A stretch of 64,000 nucleotides of DNA from Argentina anserina (GCF_933775445.1 NC_065876.1:15500001-15564000), one strand, 5' to 3'; counted from the stretch's first letter, positions 23,980 through 36,168 are shown. The notes: a model not told the origin generated them from the sequence alone. Numbers and translations: made by a program.

Positions 23980-26950
23980 AGCAGAACACGACCTTATAAG
24001 GCAACAATCTTGTAGCTATTCCCAACAATATGCCTCAATGACTTCTTTGTTGGAACCTCAAGTTGGGCAAACATCACTTAATCATGACATTCCAACTCTC
24101 CCAGGATAGCAATAGTTTGAAGATTAATTAAATTATCAAAGGCAACCGGTTTAGAGGAGCAAATACCGAATAGAGTTTCTGAGCCCACTGTCAAATAAAA
24201 AATTCTCAGAGGCAACCAGTCACATGGAACATTCCGAGTAATGTTTACGAGCTCACTGCTCTAATAATTAAATTTCAGAGGCAGCAAACTTCAAGGACCA
24301 ATCGAGGCAACAAGTTTCAAGAGCAATGCTGAGTCAGAAACACTACCTCACTGCTCTAATAATGAATTTTCATAGGCAACAAATTTCAAGGAGCAATCGA
24401 GGCAACAACTTTAAAGAGCAATAACGAGTAATGTTTCTGAGCTCACTGCTCTAATAATGAATTTTCAGAGGCAACAAACTTCAAGGACCAATCGAGGCAA
24501 CAAGTTTCAAGAGCAATGCTGAGTCAGAAACACTAGCTCACTCCTCTAATAATGAATTTTCATAGGCAACAAATTTCAAGGAGCAATCGAGGCAACAACT
24601 TTAAAGAGCAATAACGAGTAATGTTTCTGAGCTCACTGCTCTAATAATGAATTTTCAGAGGCAACAAACTTCAAGGACCAATCGAGGCAACAAGTTTCAA
24701 GAGCAATGCTGAGTCAGAAACACTAGCTCACTGCTCTAATAATGAATTTTCATAGGCAACAAATTTCAAGGAGCAATCGAGGCAACAACTTTAAAGAGCA
24801 ATAACGAGTAATGTTTCTGAGCTCACTGATCTAATAATGAATTTTCAGAGGCAACAAACTTCAAGAACCAATCGAGGCAACAAGTTTCAAGAGCAATACT
24901 GAGTCAGAAACACTAGCTCACTGCTCTAATAATGAATTTTCATAGGCAACAAATTTCAAGGAGCAATCGAGGCAACAACTTTAAAGAGCAATAACGAGTA
25001 ATGTTTCTGAGCTCACTGCTCTAATAATGAATTTTCAGAGGCAACAACTTCAAGGACCAATCGAGGCAACAAGTTTCAAGATCGAGGCAACAAGTTTCAA
25101 GAGCAATGCTGAGTCAGAAACACTAGCTCACTGCTCTAATAATGAATTTTCATAGGCAACAAATTTCAAGGAGCAATCGAGGCAACAACTTTAAAGAGCA
25201 ATAACGTGTAATGTTTCTGAGCTCACTGCTCTAATAATGAATTTTCAGAGGCAACAAACTTCAAGGACCAATCGAGGCAACAAGTTTCAAGAGCAATGCT
25301 GAGTCAGAAACACTAGCTCACTGCTCTAATAATGAATTTTCATAGGCAACAAATTTCAAGGAGCAATCGAGGCAACAACTTTAAAGAGCAATAACGAGTA
25401 ATGTTTCTGAGCTCACTGCTCTAATAATGAATTTTCAGAGGCAACAAACTTCAAGGACCAATCGAGGCAACAAGTTTCAAGAGCAATCTCGAGTCAGAAA
25501 CACTAGCTCACTGCTCTAATATGAATTTTCATAAGCAACAAATTCCAAGGAGCAATCGAGGCAACAACTTTAAAGAGCAATAACGAGTAATGTTTCTGAG
25601 CTCACTGCTCTAATAATGAATTTTCAGAGGCAACAAACTTCAAGGACCAATCGAGGCAACAAGTTTCAAGAGCAATGCTGAGTCAGAAACACTAGCTCAC
25701 TGCTCTAATAATGAATTTTCATAGGCAACAAATTTCAAGGAGCAATCGAGGCAACAACTTTAAAGAGCAATAACGAGTAATGTTTCTGAGCTCACTGCTC
25801 TAATAATGAATTTTCATAGGCAACAAATTTCAAGGAGCAATCGAGGCAACAACTTTAAAGAGCAATAACGAGTAATGTTTCTGAGCTCACTGCTCTAATA
25901 ATGAATTTTCAGAGGCAACAAACTTCAAGGACCAATCGAGGCAACAAGTTTCGAGAGCTATTCCAAGTTAGAAACACTAGCTAGCTCACTGGTCTAATTA
26001 TAAATTTTCATAGGCAACAAATTTGAAGAAGCAATCGAGGTGACATGTTTAAAGAGCAATTCCGTGTAGTGTTTCTGAGTTCAGTACTCAAATAATGAAT
26101 TTTCAGAGGGAACAAACTTCAAGGAGCATACAATGCAACAAGTTTCAAGGAGCAATCGAGGCAACAAGTTTCTAGATCAATACCAAGTAAGCTCAGAAAC
26201 AACACTACTCTCTAACAATACATTTTCATAAGCAACAAATTTCCAGGAGCACTCAAGGCAACAAGTTTCTAGAGCAATTCCGAATAGTGTTTCTGAGCCC
26301 AGCGCTCTAATAACGAATTTTCATAGGCAACAAGTTTCAAGGAGCAACCGAGGCAACAAATTTCCAAAGCAATACCGAGTAAGCTCAGAAACACCACAGC
26401 TCTAACAATGATTTTCATAGGCAACAAATTTCCATGAACAATCGAGGCAACAAGTTTCTGGAGCAATTCCGAGTAGTGTTTTTGAGCTCAGTGCTCTAAT
26501 AAAGAATTTTCATAGGCAACAAATTTCAAGGAGCAATCGAGGCAATAAGTTTCAAGAGCGATTCCGAGTCAGAAACACTAGCTAACTGCTCTAATAATAA
26601 ATTTTCATAGGCAACAAATTTCAAGGAGTAATCGAGGCAACAAATTTAAAGAGCAATTCCAAGTAGTGTTTCTGAGCTCACTGCTCTAATAATGGATTTT
26701 CAGAGGCAACAAATTTCAAGGAGCAATCGAGGCAACAAGTCTCAAGAGCAATTCCGAGTAGTGTTTTTGAGTTCACTGCTCAGATAATAAATTCTCAGAG
26801 GCAACGTTTCAGAAGAAGCAATGCAAACTAGTGTTTTCGAGCTCACTGCTCTGATAACATTTTTACATTCCGAAGGAGCAATTCCAACTGGTGTTTTCCA
26901 GCTCATTGCTCTAATTTCACATGTCAGACATACCCTTAATTATAAGGCAT
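23980..26950. repeat. Tandem array with 190-bp two-part higher-order unit
   Basis: A monomer of about 95 bp is repeated roughly 30 times. In the core (about 24460-25970) two monomer types alternate. Type A contains TTTTCAGAGGCAACAAACTT and AAGTTTCAAGAGCAATGCTG. Type B contains TTTTCATAGGCAACAAATTT and AACTTTAAAGAGCAATAACG. The A starts fall at 24461, 24651, 24841, 25031, 25241, 25431 and 25620, a 190-bp period. Exceptions are a 20-base internal duplication near 25070 and a B-B pair near 25720-25900. Units on both edges are more diverged, as expected if unequal exchange homogenises the middle. No ORF runs through the array. Confidence 0.9.
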
Positions 26951-27187
26951 CAATTACCAACTGTAATAGTAATTCTGAATTTTGTCATCCATTTTCAATT
27001 CACCATTTAATTTTCTTACACGGCAACATAAATTCAAAACAAAACCACTCACAAATCTGTGCTCAATTTCGTTTCTTAATAGCTTTGCATCATTGGACAT
27101 TTAAGCAGAGACAAATGGATGACAGAATTCATAAGTATATCACAAACAATAGACTCAACTGCATCAAATTGATGAGACTATAACAGA

Positions 27188-27412
27188 GACCAATTAAACC
27201 GACAGAATGACGATATGAAATTGAATTAAGCAAAAGAACCCTAGAAATTGAAATCGAAGGGAATCACGATGGAATTCGTTATAGGTGAGTATAATAGGGT
27301 CCAATTACACCGCCAGAATCACCATATCGAATTGAGTTAAGCAAGCAACACAGTTACCCAACCCCAAAAATTGGAAATTGAAAGGAATCACGATGGAATT
27401 CATTACAGGTTC
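27188..27412. repeat. Imperfect tandem duplication of about 115 bp
   Basis: Two copies share GACCAATTAAACCG/GTCCAATTACACCG starts and GGAATCACGATGGAATTC cores (near 27260 and 27385). They are diverged, so the event is older than the 196-bp duplication at 21243. Confidence 0.7.
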
Positions 27413-27454
27413 TTGTTGAAGCGATAAAGACGAATCGAGAGTGAGAGAGCAACG

Positions 27455-27600
27455 TTTACCTCAAGCGGACGCCATCTCTCTCTCTCTCTCTCTCTCTCAA
27501 AGAATAACCAGACCGTTGTAGAAAGCAGAGAGAGAGAGAGAGAGAGAAGCAGACTTGAATTTCAAAATTGAAATGAGAGAGAGGAACCCACACTCTTCCT
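27455..27600 (-). ncRNA. Possible first exon of a minus-strand spliced transcript
   Basis: On the minus strand a (GA)n and a (TC)n tract, about 30 bp apart, precede ATGGCGTCCGCTTGAG, then GTAAACG. The ATG reaches a stop after four codons and the GAG/GTAAACG is a fair splice donor. This looks like a 5' UTR exon with a tiny upstream ORF, but no downstream coding exon was found over the next 7 kb, which is mostly repeat array. It may be a long non-coding RNA, or a coincidence. Confidence 0.2.
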
Positions 27601-27796
27601 TTAAAGACGGCTTAACAAAATTAACGGCTTAAATATCTCTAGTTTCAAAAAATAAAATAAAATTTGAAGTGCGACACTCCTTACTGAGTGAGTGAGTGAG
27701 AGTAGTTTCCCCAATTTACCCTCACACTCCTTTCGCGTAAATGTGGTTTCCCTGACCGATTTGGAGTGATAAATCATATTTTCGATCTAAACTCAC

Positions 27797-28606
27797 GTAG
27801 AACGAGAATCTGAAAACAAATAAGAGTGCAAACACGTGTATAAATAAAATATAATTTATTGATAATCAAGCGCGAGGTTACAATCTTTGTGAACTCCTCT
27901 GATTCTATCTCCGCATGTAACTTGGCTCAAGAGTGACGTGCACTTGATCTTGAAAATTTGAGTTTGATTTGGATTTTGATTTGATGAAAAACGATCGATT
28001 TAGTGGCTTGATGATTCTTCGTGGACTTGAGTTTGAATTTGAATGTGATAAAAAACGAGCGATTTGGTGGCTTGATGATTCTTCGTGGACTTGGGAGACT
28101 TTGAGATTTCTCGAGAGTGATCTTGCTCAAGTGATTTTTCTCTCTTCTTCTCCAATATAAAAAATCCCCCCTATCTTTATGTCGGACGGGGTATTTATAG
28201 TGTTAAAGCTTCTATTTTATGTAATATTTTAATGACACTAAAATAATAAATTTCTTTAATTGTATAATTAAATCAATATGTATTTTCTGATTAATTTAAA
28301 ATTAGTTATGAGAAGAACTAAATTAAACAGATTCAAATAATTGATTTAATTATAACCGTAAAGGAATTTATTAATTTAATCAAATGTTCGATTACTATTT
28401 CGATCGTCAATAACATTCAATTTCTAATTTAAATCAGAATCACGTAGCTTTGATTACGATCATCCATTTATGTGCTGATACGAGTTTTATTCGGATCCGG
28501 ACCAACTTTGTTGACTTTTGGGCCTCGTGTGCAATTTTGTCGGGTTATTAGTCGATTTAATTATTTAATAAAGATGATTTATTTCATTAAATTTCTTGTG
28601 TCTACG
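27797..28606. mobile_element. LTR-like repeat, copy 1
   Basis: This stretch of about 810 bp matches 58906-59635 over its whole length, starting GTAGAACGAGAATCTGAAAA and ending in a TACG phrase. It contains TATTTATAG and AATAAA-type signals. Compared with copy 2 it carries an extra internal tandem duplication of about 69 bp around GTGGCTTGATGATTCTTCGT. No coding region is attached, so it fits a solo LTR, but the exact ends, strand and family are not established. Confidence 0.5.
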
Positions 28607-28689
28607 ACCCGATATAAAACTATGGATTCAGACTGAATTTGAATTAAAATTCAGTTTTTTCTCAGTTCTACTTGTGACACAATGGCTTT

Positions 28690-28909
28690 GTTGTGTTAAC
28701 TGATGTTGTGTGTTACATACATGGGTGGACTTTCAAAACCGGAAAAAAAAAAACAAAACAAAAAAACGAGCCGAACCGTTGTTCGGTTTTAGTCCGGGCA
28801 ATACCCAATCCGAACCGAGCCGGAGAAACCAAAAGTCTTAAGAAAACGACGACGTTTGGTTATACGATAAAACAAAACCCGACTTTCGTTTGGTTTACTC
28901 TCTCACCCT
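28690..28909 (+). promoter_or_regulatory. Promoter/5' UTR of the At5g43822-like gene
   Basis: Short upstream region between an LTR-like repeat and the start codon. It includes a hAT-end-like patch with an A-rich run, CCGAACCG and CCGAGCC. A transposon remnant may form part of the promoter. Confidence 0.3.
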
Positions 28910-31587
28910 ATGGAGGCGATGGTGAAGAAGTACCAACAGAGGTTCCGGAAGGTGAAGGACGAGATGGACACCTGGGCCCACCTTCAATCCCTCCTCATTT
29001 CACAGTTCCGGAGCGTCTCCTCCATCATCCTCAGGCTCCAGGTACCTCTCTCTCCATCTCTTCTTCTCTTTTGTTTGCAAGTTTCAGTCTCTCTTTTTAA
29101 CTTTGGGATTGATTATTGAGGTTGGGATTTGATCAGGTGCTTCAAGACTCACACAACTACGGTGGCGGCTTGCGTGGAGTTGCCCACATTCAAGAGGCCG
29201 TCCTGCTCAAGCAGATGGAGTCCTTGCAAAAGCTCCTGCTTTCTATGAACAATACCGTGTAATTACTTGTTTCCTTGACGTTTGGTTTTGTTGTTTAGTT
29301 TCTGCTGAATTTAAGGATCCTAGGTGAAGTTTGTGTTTATGAATATCAGGGAACAGTTTCATGGTATTGTGTTGTCTCTTGGGAGGATTCATCGTGACGC
29401 TAGGCAGATGATTAGAGGTGGTTCTAGTCAGCTCAGTGTCAAACAACTGCAGCAGCGAGTTGGTGTGAAGCCGAGTCTAGCAGATTGCCTAGATGGGCTC
29501 ATGCTTATTCAGGACATGCATTGCTCTGAGTATGTCAGCTTTTTTATGTTTTTTATTTATTTCTGCATTGCTAGTTTACTAGAGAATAAACTTTAGTGAG
29601 GCTGGGGAAGTTTACGCTTTAAGAAACAACCGGGTTGGGTTACCCATCTATAATTTAAATGGCTTTTGCAAGAATCAGTTTGGTTACGTTACATCCTAAT
29701 GCCACGAAAGGTCTTGTGGTGATACTGTGTTTCAGATGAGGGTACAAGCTATGGTATCAAAGATTATTATTGTTACAGCTTGGAGGTGGACACCTCTCAT
29801 TAGTTCCTTCTGAGCTCTAACTAGGTCAGTCTAGTATAAATTTGTGACAGCATTTTCAATGCTCATAATATAGGAAAAGATGGATGGAGAGTATGCTTCA
29901 AAAGTTGGACTTATTAAAAGCGAGTGATTGATTAATTAAGATGGGATTTCATTGAAGAAGCTGTCAAGGTGGTTGGTGTTTTGGTATCTCTTTACTCTTG
30001 ATCAAGAACTGTGTAGGATCTGATATATGTTAGATTGAGGTAGATTGATTGACTAAGATGAGATTTCATTGAAGAAGCTGTGAAGGTGGTTGGTGTTTTG
30101 GTATCCCATTACTGTTGATCAAGAACTATGTGATATCTGGTATACATAAGATTAAGGTACTGAGGATCTAAATCCTTTTAGAAGACTGAAGCAAAGACAT
30201 GCTTCATCTCCATATTTATGTGTGTGGTGCATGGAACACGTGAGCCATAATCACTCAGAATTGTATAAGAAAGAATAGCAAGGCAGTGACTCAGTGAGAC
30301 TGTAACTTGGGACTCTCTTATTCCTCACTTTCCTATGTAGGTAAACTTATTTCTATGGTGTAGCCTTATTGATCTTCTGACGTATCAATATATAAGGAAT
30401 CGTAAAGACCCTTCCATATACCAAGAAAAAGTTTTAAAAATGATGAGGGGGCTGGAAAAAACTTGACTATCATTGCCAATGTCATATATGCTCTCTCCGA
30501 CTGGGGTGATAATGAGTACCCCTTTAACCCAAGTAACAATATATTTTCTGTTTTTTTTTCCATATAAGCACTCTTTATGCCCTCACATGCACAAACTCTA
30601 ATTAACTAATTTTTTTATCTCTTCCTGTTAAATTGTTGGTCGTTGAATCACTCTTTTTTCCCCTTTTTTATCAGGTACCTTTTAAAGTCATCATTGGTTT
30701 CAGCACTATCAGAACTTACTTTGAAACCCAGGTGTGAGGTCCTCATCTATAAGAATTGCTGTTTAGTGTTTACCTTATGATTTCGTTGAGGGCATTGATC
30801 CTCTAAAAAATAAGAGTATTATCTGGTACATCAGATCATTATTAGGAATATATTCTTCATATAGCTTACTATACAACATGTTAACACGACCAATACAGAA
30901 AACTATCAATATAGAGGCCCCCTCCCCCCAACCATTTGTTTTCATCTCCCTTCCTTGATTCTCCTTATCAGACTTTCAGGGGCAATCTGAGATGAGTATG
31001 CCATCTTTAGTATGACTACGTCATATTTTCTCTCTTTTTTGCCCTTCCTTTTTTTTTTTTGGTTTTGACGTTTATCCAATTAATGTTTCCTATATCATAC
31101 CGTTTGTATACTTATCCTGGACAATCACTTTTCCAGCGCCAGTGATCTGGGTTCCCTCCAGAAAATCTTGATTGATCAGCCCAACATCCCCAAGGAGGAA
31201 GGTAAGAAAAACTGTTTACGGTTACATAAACTTTTTCGGGCTATATTATATACTCAGTTGAGCCAATTTAATTATGTAAATGTTCTGTTATGCTTGTCCA
31301 TGAGAAGTTCTTCTTTTTGTTTGGAAATATTGGATATGTCATCATAAGAGAAACCATTATCTTGTTCATTTCATATTTGGTGCCAACTTATCTAGGTGAG
31401 ATGTCAAATAACATTTGGTGTATCAACTAGCCGTAAAGGCAATGTGATTAAATTTTTTTTATGGTAATTGCTGAGCTAGTATAGCATTTATTAAATACTG
31501 AACTAATGCTCCGACTGATTAGCCTTTCATTTTCTCCGTGCAGTTCAGTTCATCTTTGATATCATATTCGCTGAAGAAATTTGTTGA
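28910..31587 (+). CDS. Small conserved plant protein, At5g43822 family
   Basis: Six exons join in frame to 199 residues: 28910-29041, 29137-29258, 29350-29529, 30675-30731, 31137-31201, 31544-31587. It resembles the Arabidopsis protein annotated as uncharacterised At5g43822. Conserved stretches include an N-terminal MEAMVKKYQQRFRKVKDEM, then LLKQMESLQKLLLSM, GVKPSLADCLDGL, DLGSLQKILIDQPNIPKEE and a hydrophobic C-terminus ending FAEEIC. The sequence is mostly helical with possible coiled coils and has no signal peptide or membrane segment. The function is unknown and I do not assign one. All introns fit GT-AG; exons 2 and 3 needed the GTAATT and GTATGT donors to keep frame. Intron 3 (1.1 kb) contains a 120-bp duplication. 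Confidence 0.8.
29926..30162. repeat. Tandem duplication of about 120 bp in an intron
   Basis: Two copies share GATTTCATTGAAGAAGCTGT and GGTGGTTGGTGTTTTGGTAT, followed by a variant of TTGATCAAGAACT. They lie within intron 3 of the At5g43822-like gene. Confidence 0.85.
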
Positions 31588-31629
31588 TCCTTTTTGTGAA
31601 ATGAACTACGAATTTTCCCTGCTCAGAAA

Positions 31630-31791
31630 ATGAGAACCATTTTGAAAGCAGGAACGTCTAGGTTTCAAAGAACGGTGAAGAAAGTTCTTCTCGGGTCCTT
31701 CCGTTCTGGCAGTTGTGCTACTGAGACTTCGAAAGGTGCTATCGACTTTCATTTCTGGAAACCCGCTCATGACGAAGATGAGAAATCATGA
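31630..31791 (+). CDS. Small 53-residue ORF in the 3' region
   Basis: This frame starts 43 bases after the stop of the At5g43822-like gene and encodes 53 residues. It has a basic N-terminal half (RFQRTVKKVLLGSFRSGSC) and an acidic end (HDEDEKS). A splice-acceptor-like pyrimidine tract ending CTCAG lies just upstream. It may be a downstream ORF in the 3' UTR, a separate microprotein, or part of an alternative exon. I do not recognise it. Confidence 0.25.
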   Translation: MRTILKAGTSRFQRTVKKVLLGSFRSGSCATETSKGAIDFHFWKPAHDEDEKS

Positions 31792-31799
31792 AAAATCAA

Positions 31800-32170
31800 A
31801 TGTACCTGTTAGATTTAGTGTCAATGCATATTGCTGGAGAAGGGGATTTTGATGTGGTTTGTTTTCACTCTGGTGAGTAGGGAGTGTTGATACTCTTCCA
31901 TTCTTCATCAGAGTCCAAATCACTTTGACAAATAGAGGTTTCCATTCAATGAAATTATACTCGATTCCAAAACCTCCAGAGCTGTTTGATTTGACATTCT
32001 GGTCCTGCCGTCCAAAGTACACGGTTTTACTCGAGTGTTGAGATTTGAGAATGAGAAGAAGAAAACGACGTCGTTTTGAAGTTGGTGTTTTTAACCGCGT
32101 AGTTAAAAAAACTTGTTGGCACGGGGCGGGGGTAAGTGGGGTCGGCGGCTGGTGAAACTGAGAGAGCTGT
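31800..32170. other. Intergenic spacer
   Basis: Between the At5g43822-like gene and the U-box gene leader. Minus-strand ORFs here are without recognisable similarity. Confidence 0.4.
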
Positions 32171-33168
32171 GCTTCCTTCACATTCACTGTTTTTTTTAGA
32201 GAGAGAAAGAGAAAGAAAGACTATTCTCTCTCTCTCTTTCACAGTCAACCAACTTTCTCTCTCTACAACATTTTACTAAGAAACAAACAAACAACAACCC
32301 CAAATGATTTCTTCTTCTTCTTCCTTTCTTGTTTTGTTCCGCTCTGTTGCCAAGAAGCCCCTCCCTACTCCCTTTTTTGGGTTCTCTCTTTGGCTTCTTT
32401 TGCCTCAATTCCTAACCCAACTTCTCCACAACATTATCTTCAACTCAAAAACACTACTTGAAATTATCAAACACTAGCCATACCCTAGTTTGGGCTTCTC
32501 TCTTTTCCATGGAACAAGATGAGCTTTCTATGCTCTTCTGCTCTCAGATGGACCTGAATTGAGATTCAATTGGGTTCTCTGTCTTCCCAATACCAACTTT
32601 GACTACAAGTCTTTAGACAAGGTATGCTTCTTGTTCCATTCTTAGCTGCCTTGATTATATAATTTTTTCATAATTGAGATTATTCCAATCAAATCACAAT
32701 TTGCTTTGACCACCCTATGTTGCAAGATTTAGTTTTGCAGTGTTGTTGTGCTTCATTTTTTCAACCCCAATTATTTCATTGTTGGTTTAATCCATACCAG
32801 TTATACCTCTTGTTATTCAGTGCTCAGGAGATCATATCAAGTGGTTGATTGATTATTAGTTTAGTACTTAATTAGTTTCGACGGTCTGCTAGAAATTAGG
32901 GTATGGAATATTCAATTATACCTTCAAGCTCATGGGTCTAACTGAAGGGGTCTAAACTCTTTAATTGGTTGAAACATTACATGTTTGAGTAAGCATCCCT
33001 TATTAGTTTTTATCTGTAATGTTCATCTAAGTAACGCAAATTTCAATCTTCATTACATGATAATAGACACTTTTCATTCATTTCTTATAACTGTCTTAAT
33101 TTGAGGTTGATTTAGTTGTATTGATTCTGGTTGCTATATTGCTATGCTGCAGTTGGTGATTAGCTGAG
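32171..33168 (+). promoter_or_regulatory. 5' UTR and leader intron of the U-box gene
   Basis: A C/T-rich leader with CTCTCT tracts runs to about 32621. There AGACAAG/GTATGC forms a donor. A branch and pyrimidine-rich stretch leads to GCTGCAG at 33152, 16 bases before the start codon. A 5' UTR intron of about 530 bp is therefore likely. The transcription start was not determined. Confidence 0.5.
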
Positions 33169-36168
33169 ATGGCTGAAAGCTGGCATGGGAATTATGACAG
33201 CGGCAGCCAGTCAGATGACAGCTATAGATTTGAGAGACTGCACATTGAGCCTATTTATGATTCATTCTTTTGCCCTTTAACCAAGCAAGTTATGCGTGAC
33301 CCCGTTACCTTGGAAAGTGGGCAAACGTTTGAACGGGAAGCGATTGAAAAGTGGTTCAGGGAGTGCAGGGAGAGTGGAAGGAACTTACAATGTCCACTCA
33401 CACTAAAGGAACTAAAAAGTGCTGAGTTGAAGCCTAGCATTGCTTTGCGAAACACCATTGAAGAGTGGAGTGCGAGAAATGAAGCCGCTCAGCTTGATAT
33501 GGCTCGTAAATCACTCAATTTGAGCAGTCCAGAAGGTGATATTCTTTTGGCCTTGGAGTATGTCCAGCAAATCTGCAATAACAGCAGATCAAATAAGCAC
33601 ATTGCACGCAATGCCGGACTGTTACCCATGATCATTGACATGTTGAAGAGCAGCAGTCGTAGAGTTAGGTGTAAATCTTTGGACACCCTAAGAATTGTTG
33701 TGGAAGATGATTCCGAAAATAAGGTAGTTTTATATCTTTTACTTTTCTTTTTTCCAAATAACTGGTTTGCTCGTTTATTTGCTACAATAGAGCCTCTTAT
33801 TAGATTTATTTTTTTTTGTTATAGGAAATGTTGGCAGATGGAGACACTGTACGCTCAATAGTGAAGTTCTTGTCTCATGAACAATCTAAAGAGAGGGAGG
33901 AAGCTGTCTCTTTGTTATATGAATTATCCAAATCTGAAGCCTTATGTGAGAAGATTGGTTCGATTCCCGGAGCAATTCTTATTTTGGTTGGAATGACAAG
34001 CAGTAAATCAGATAACATTTTGACTGTTGAGAAAGCTGATAAGACACTAGAGAATCTAGAGAAGTGTGAGAACAATGTGCTACAGATGGCTGAAAATGGT
34101 AGACTGCAGGCTCTTCTGAATCAAATCCTTAAAGGTACTTACATTTCTCTTAAGGTTTAAGCTTTCCTCATTAAGTTGCTAAATGAAGGACAGCCAAACA
34201 GGCAAAAATACTCCTTGACTAATGTTTTTTCACATCCAACAGGTCATAGCTTTAAATATGGTACATAAGCATATCCCATTATTTTTGTAGAAGAAGTCAA
34301 AAAATATTCTTGATTTGAAATTTTTAATAAACACCCTTCTTATGGGACAGCTTTTCGTTAGTTTTACCTTAGTAGTTCTATGGCTGTCTATCCCCTCACT
34401 TCTTGGTCTAACTCTTGTGCCAATTATTAGATCTCTGCCTTTTTCTGACCAAGTACTAACATACCATCATTCATCCAAAAGAAAATGACATTTGTATCTA
34501 TTGAGGGGATAATTTGGAAATTCCTCCTTGACTTCTGGTTCAAGTTTCAGTCATCCTAGTCATCAACCTTTTATTTTGATTTTGACTGCAGGCCCTCCAG
34601 AAACTAAACTATCGATGTCTAATTTCCTTGGTGACCTAGTTTTGGACAATGATGTAAAGGTCCTAGTGGCAAAAAGCCTGGGTTCATCTTTGATAAATAT
34701 CATGAGAAGTGGTAATATGCAGTCAAGAGAAGCTGCTTTGAAAGCTCTAAGCCAAATCTCCTCTTGTGAGGCAAGTGCCAAGGTGCTCATAGAGGCCGGA
34801 ATACTTCCACCACTCGTCAAAGACCTCTTTACAGTTGGCCCTCATCAGCTTCCTATGCGACTCAAAGAGGTTGCTGCAACAATTCTTGCTAATATTGTTT
34901 CCTCAGATTATGATTTTGATTCAATATTGGTTGGACCTGATCACCAGACACTAGTCTCAGAAGAAATAGTCCATAATCTACTACATCTAAGTAGCAACAC
35001 GGGCCCGGCAATCTCATGCAAGCTTGTCCAGGTTCTTGTTGGACTCACTAGCTCTGCCTCTACAGTTCTGAGTGTGGTTTCTGCCATTAAAAGCTCTGGT
35101 GCCATTATTAGTTTGGTGCAGTTTATCGAAGCTCCACAAAAGGAGTTGCGTGTGGCTTCCATTAAACTTCTCCAGAAACTCTCCCCACACTTGGGTCAGG
35201 AACTAGCTGACGCTCTACGTGGCACAGTGGGCCAACTTGGCAGCCTAATTAAAGTGATATCAGAAAATATTGCAATCACTGAAGAGCAAGCAGCAGCCAT
35301 TGGCCTTTTAGCTGAACTTCCAGAGAGGGATCTGGGCCTTGCCCGACAAATGCTAGATGAAGGTGCCTTCCAACTGGTGTTTTCCAGAGTAGTTAAGATC
35401 CGACAAGGAGGGGCTAAGGGTGGTCGCTTTGTCACACCATTTTTAGAAGGACTCGTACGGGTTTTAGCAAGGGTTACTCTTGTGTTGGCAGATGAGCAAG
35501 CTGCAGTTGCTCTCTGCCGTGAGCTTAACGTTGCTGCCCTTTTCATTGAACTTCTTCAATCCAATGGACTGGACAATGTACAGATGAGTTCTGCCGCAGC
35601 ATTGGAGTACTTATCACAAGAATCAAAAAATTTGACAAGATTTCCCGAGTTGCCTACCCCTGGTGTTTGTGGCTCAATTTTTCCATGCTTTGGTAAGCAA
35701 CCTACCATAAATGGACTGTGTCAGCTTCACCGTGGAATGTGCTCGCTTAGAGAAAGTTTTTGTCTCTTGGAAGGACAGGCTGTGGATAAATTGGTGGCTC
35801 TTCTTGACCACACAAATGAGAAGGTGGTTGAAGCAGCCTTTGCAGCATTATCTACTTTGTTGGACGATGGTGTTGATCTCAAACAAGGGGTTTTGGTTTT
35901 GTGTGAAGCAGAGGGAGTGAGACCCATTCTGGATGTGTTACTAGAGAAAAGGACAGAAAATCTGAGGAGGAGGGCAGTTTGGGTAGTTGAGAGACTATTG
36001 CGGAGTGATGAGATAGCCTATGAAGTATCTGGAGATCCAAATGTGAGTACTGCACTTGTTGATGCATTCCAGCATGGTGACTATCGAACCCGACAAATTG
36101 CCGAACGTGCTCTGAAGCATGTTGACAGGTTACCAAACTTCTCTGGAGTATTTCCAAGTGCAGGATAG
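33169..36168 (+). CDS. PUB44: U-box/ARM E3 ubiquitin ligase, PUB43/PUB44 (SAUL1) type
   Basis: Three exons (33169-33723, 33825-34134, 34592-36168) give 813 residues. The U-box (about 28-103) includes EPIYDSFFCPLTKQVM, RDPVTLESGQTFEREAI and CPLTLKEL; it recruits the ubiquitin-conjugating enzyme. The rest is a long run of armadillo-type helical repeats that bind substrate and, in SAUL1, the plasma membrane. Arabidopsis SAUL1/PUB44 suppresses premature senescence and immune-like cell death, and PUB43 is its close paralogue. This gene shares features with both, for example VGPDHQTLVSEEIV and ELPTPGVCGSIFPCF, so it may represent the single ancestral type; the symbol is the better-studied paralogue. 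The position after EH1 fits Arabidopsis chromosome 1 gene order. Length agrees with the family (about 800). Nothing is broken. Confidence 0.9.

Noticed and set aside
23980..26950. CRISPR-like array
   Set aside because: Repeats are contiguous without unique spacers, the unit is 95/190 bp and the setting is eukaryotic; it is a minisatellite.
27927..28160. ORFs of 63-67 residues on both strands
   Set aside because: They reflect the internally duplicated LTR-like repeat and are not conserved in the second copy.
31786..32408. Minus-strand ORFs opposite the U-box gene leader
   Set aside because: Ser/Arg/Lys-rich translations of a C/T-rich 5' UTR; no family resemblance.
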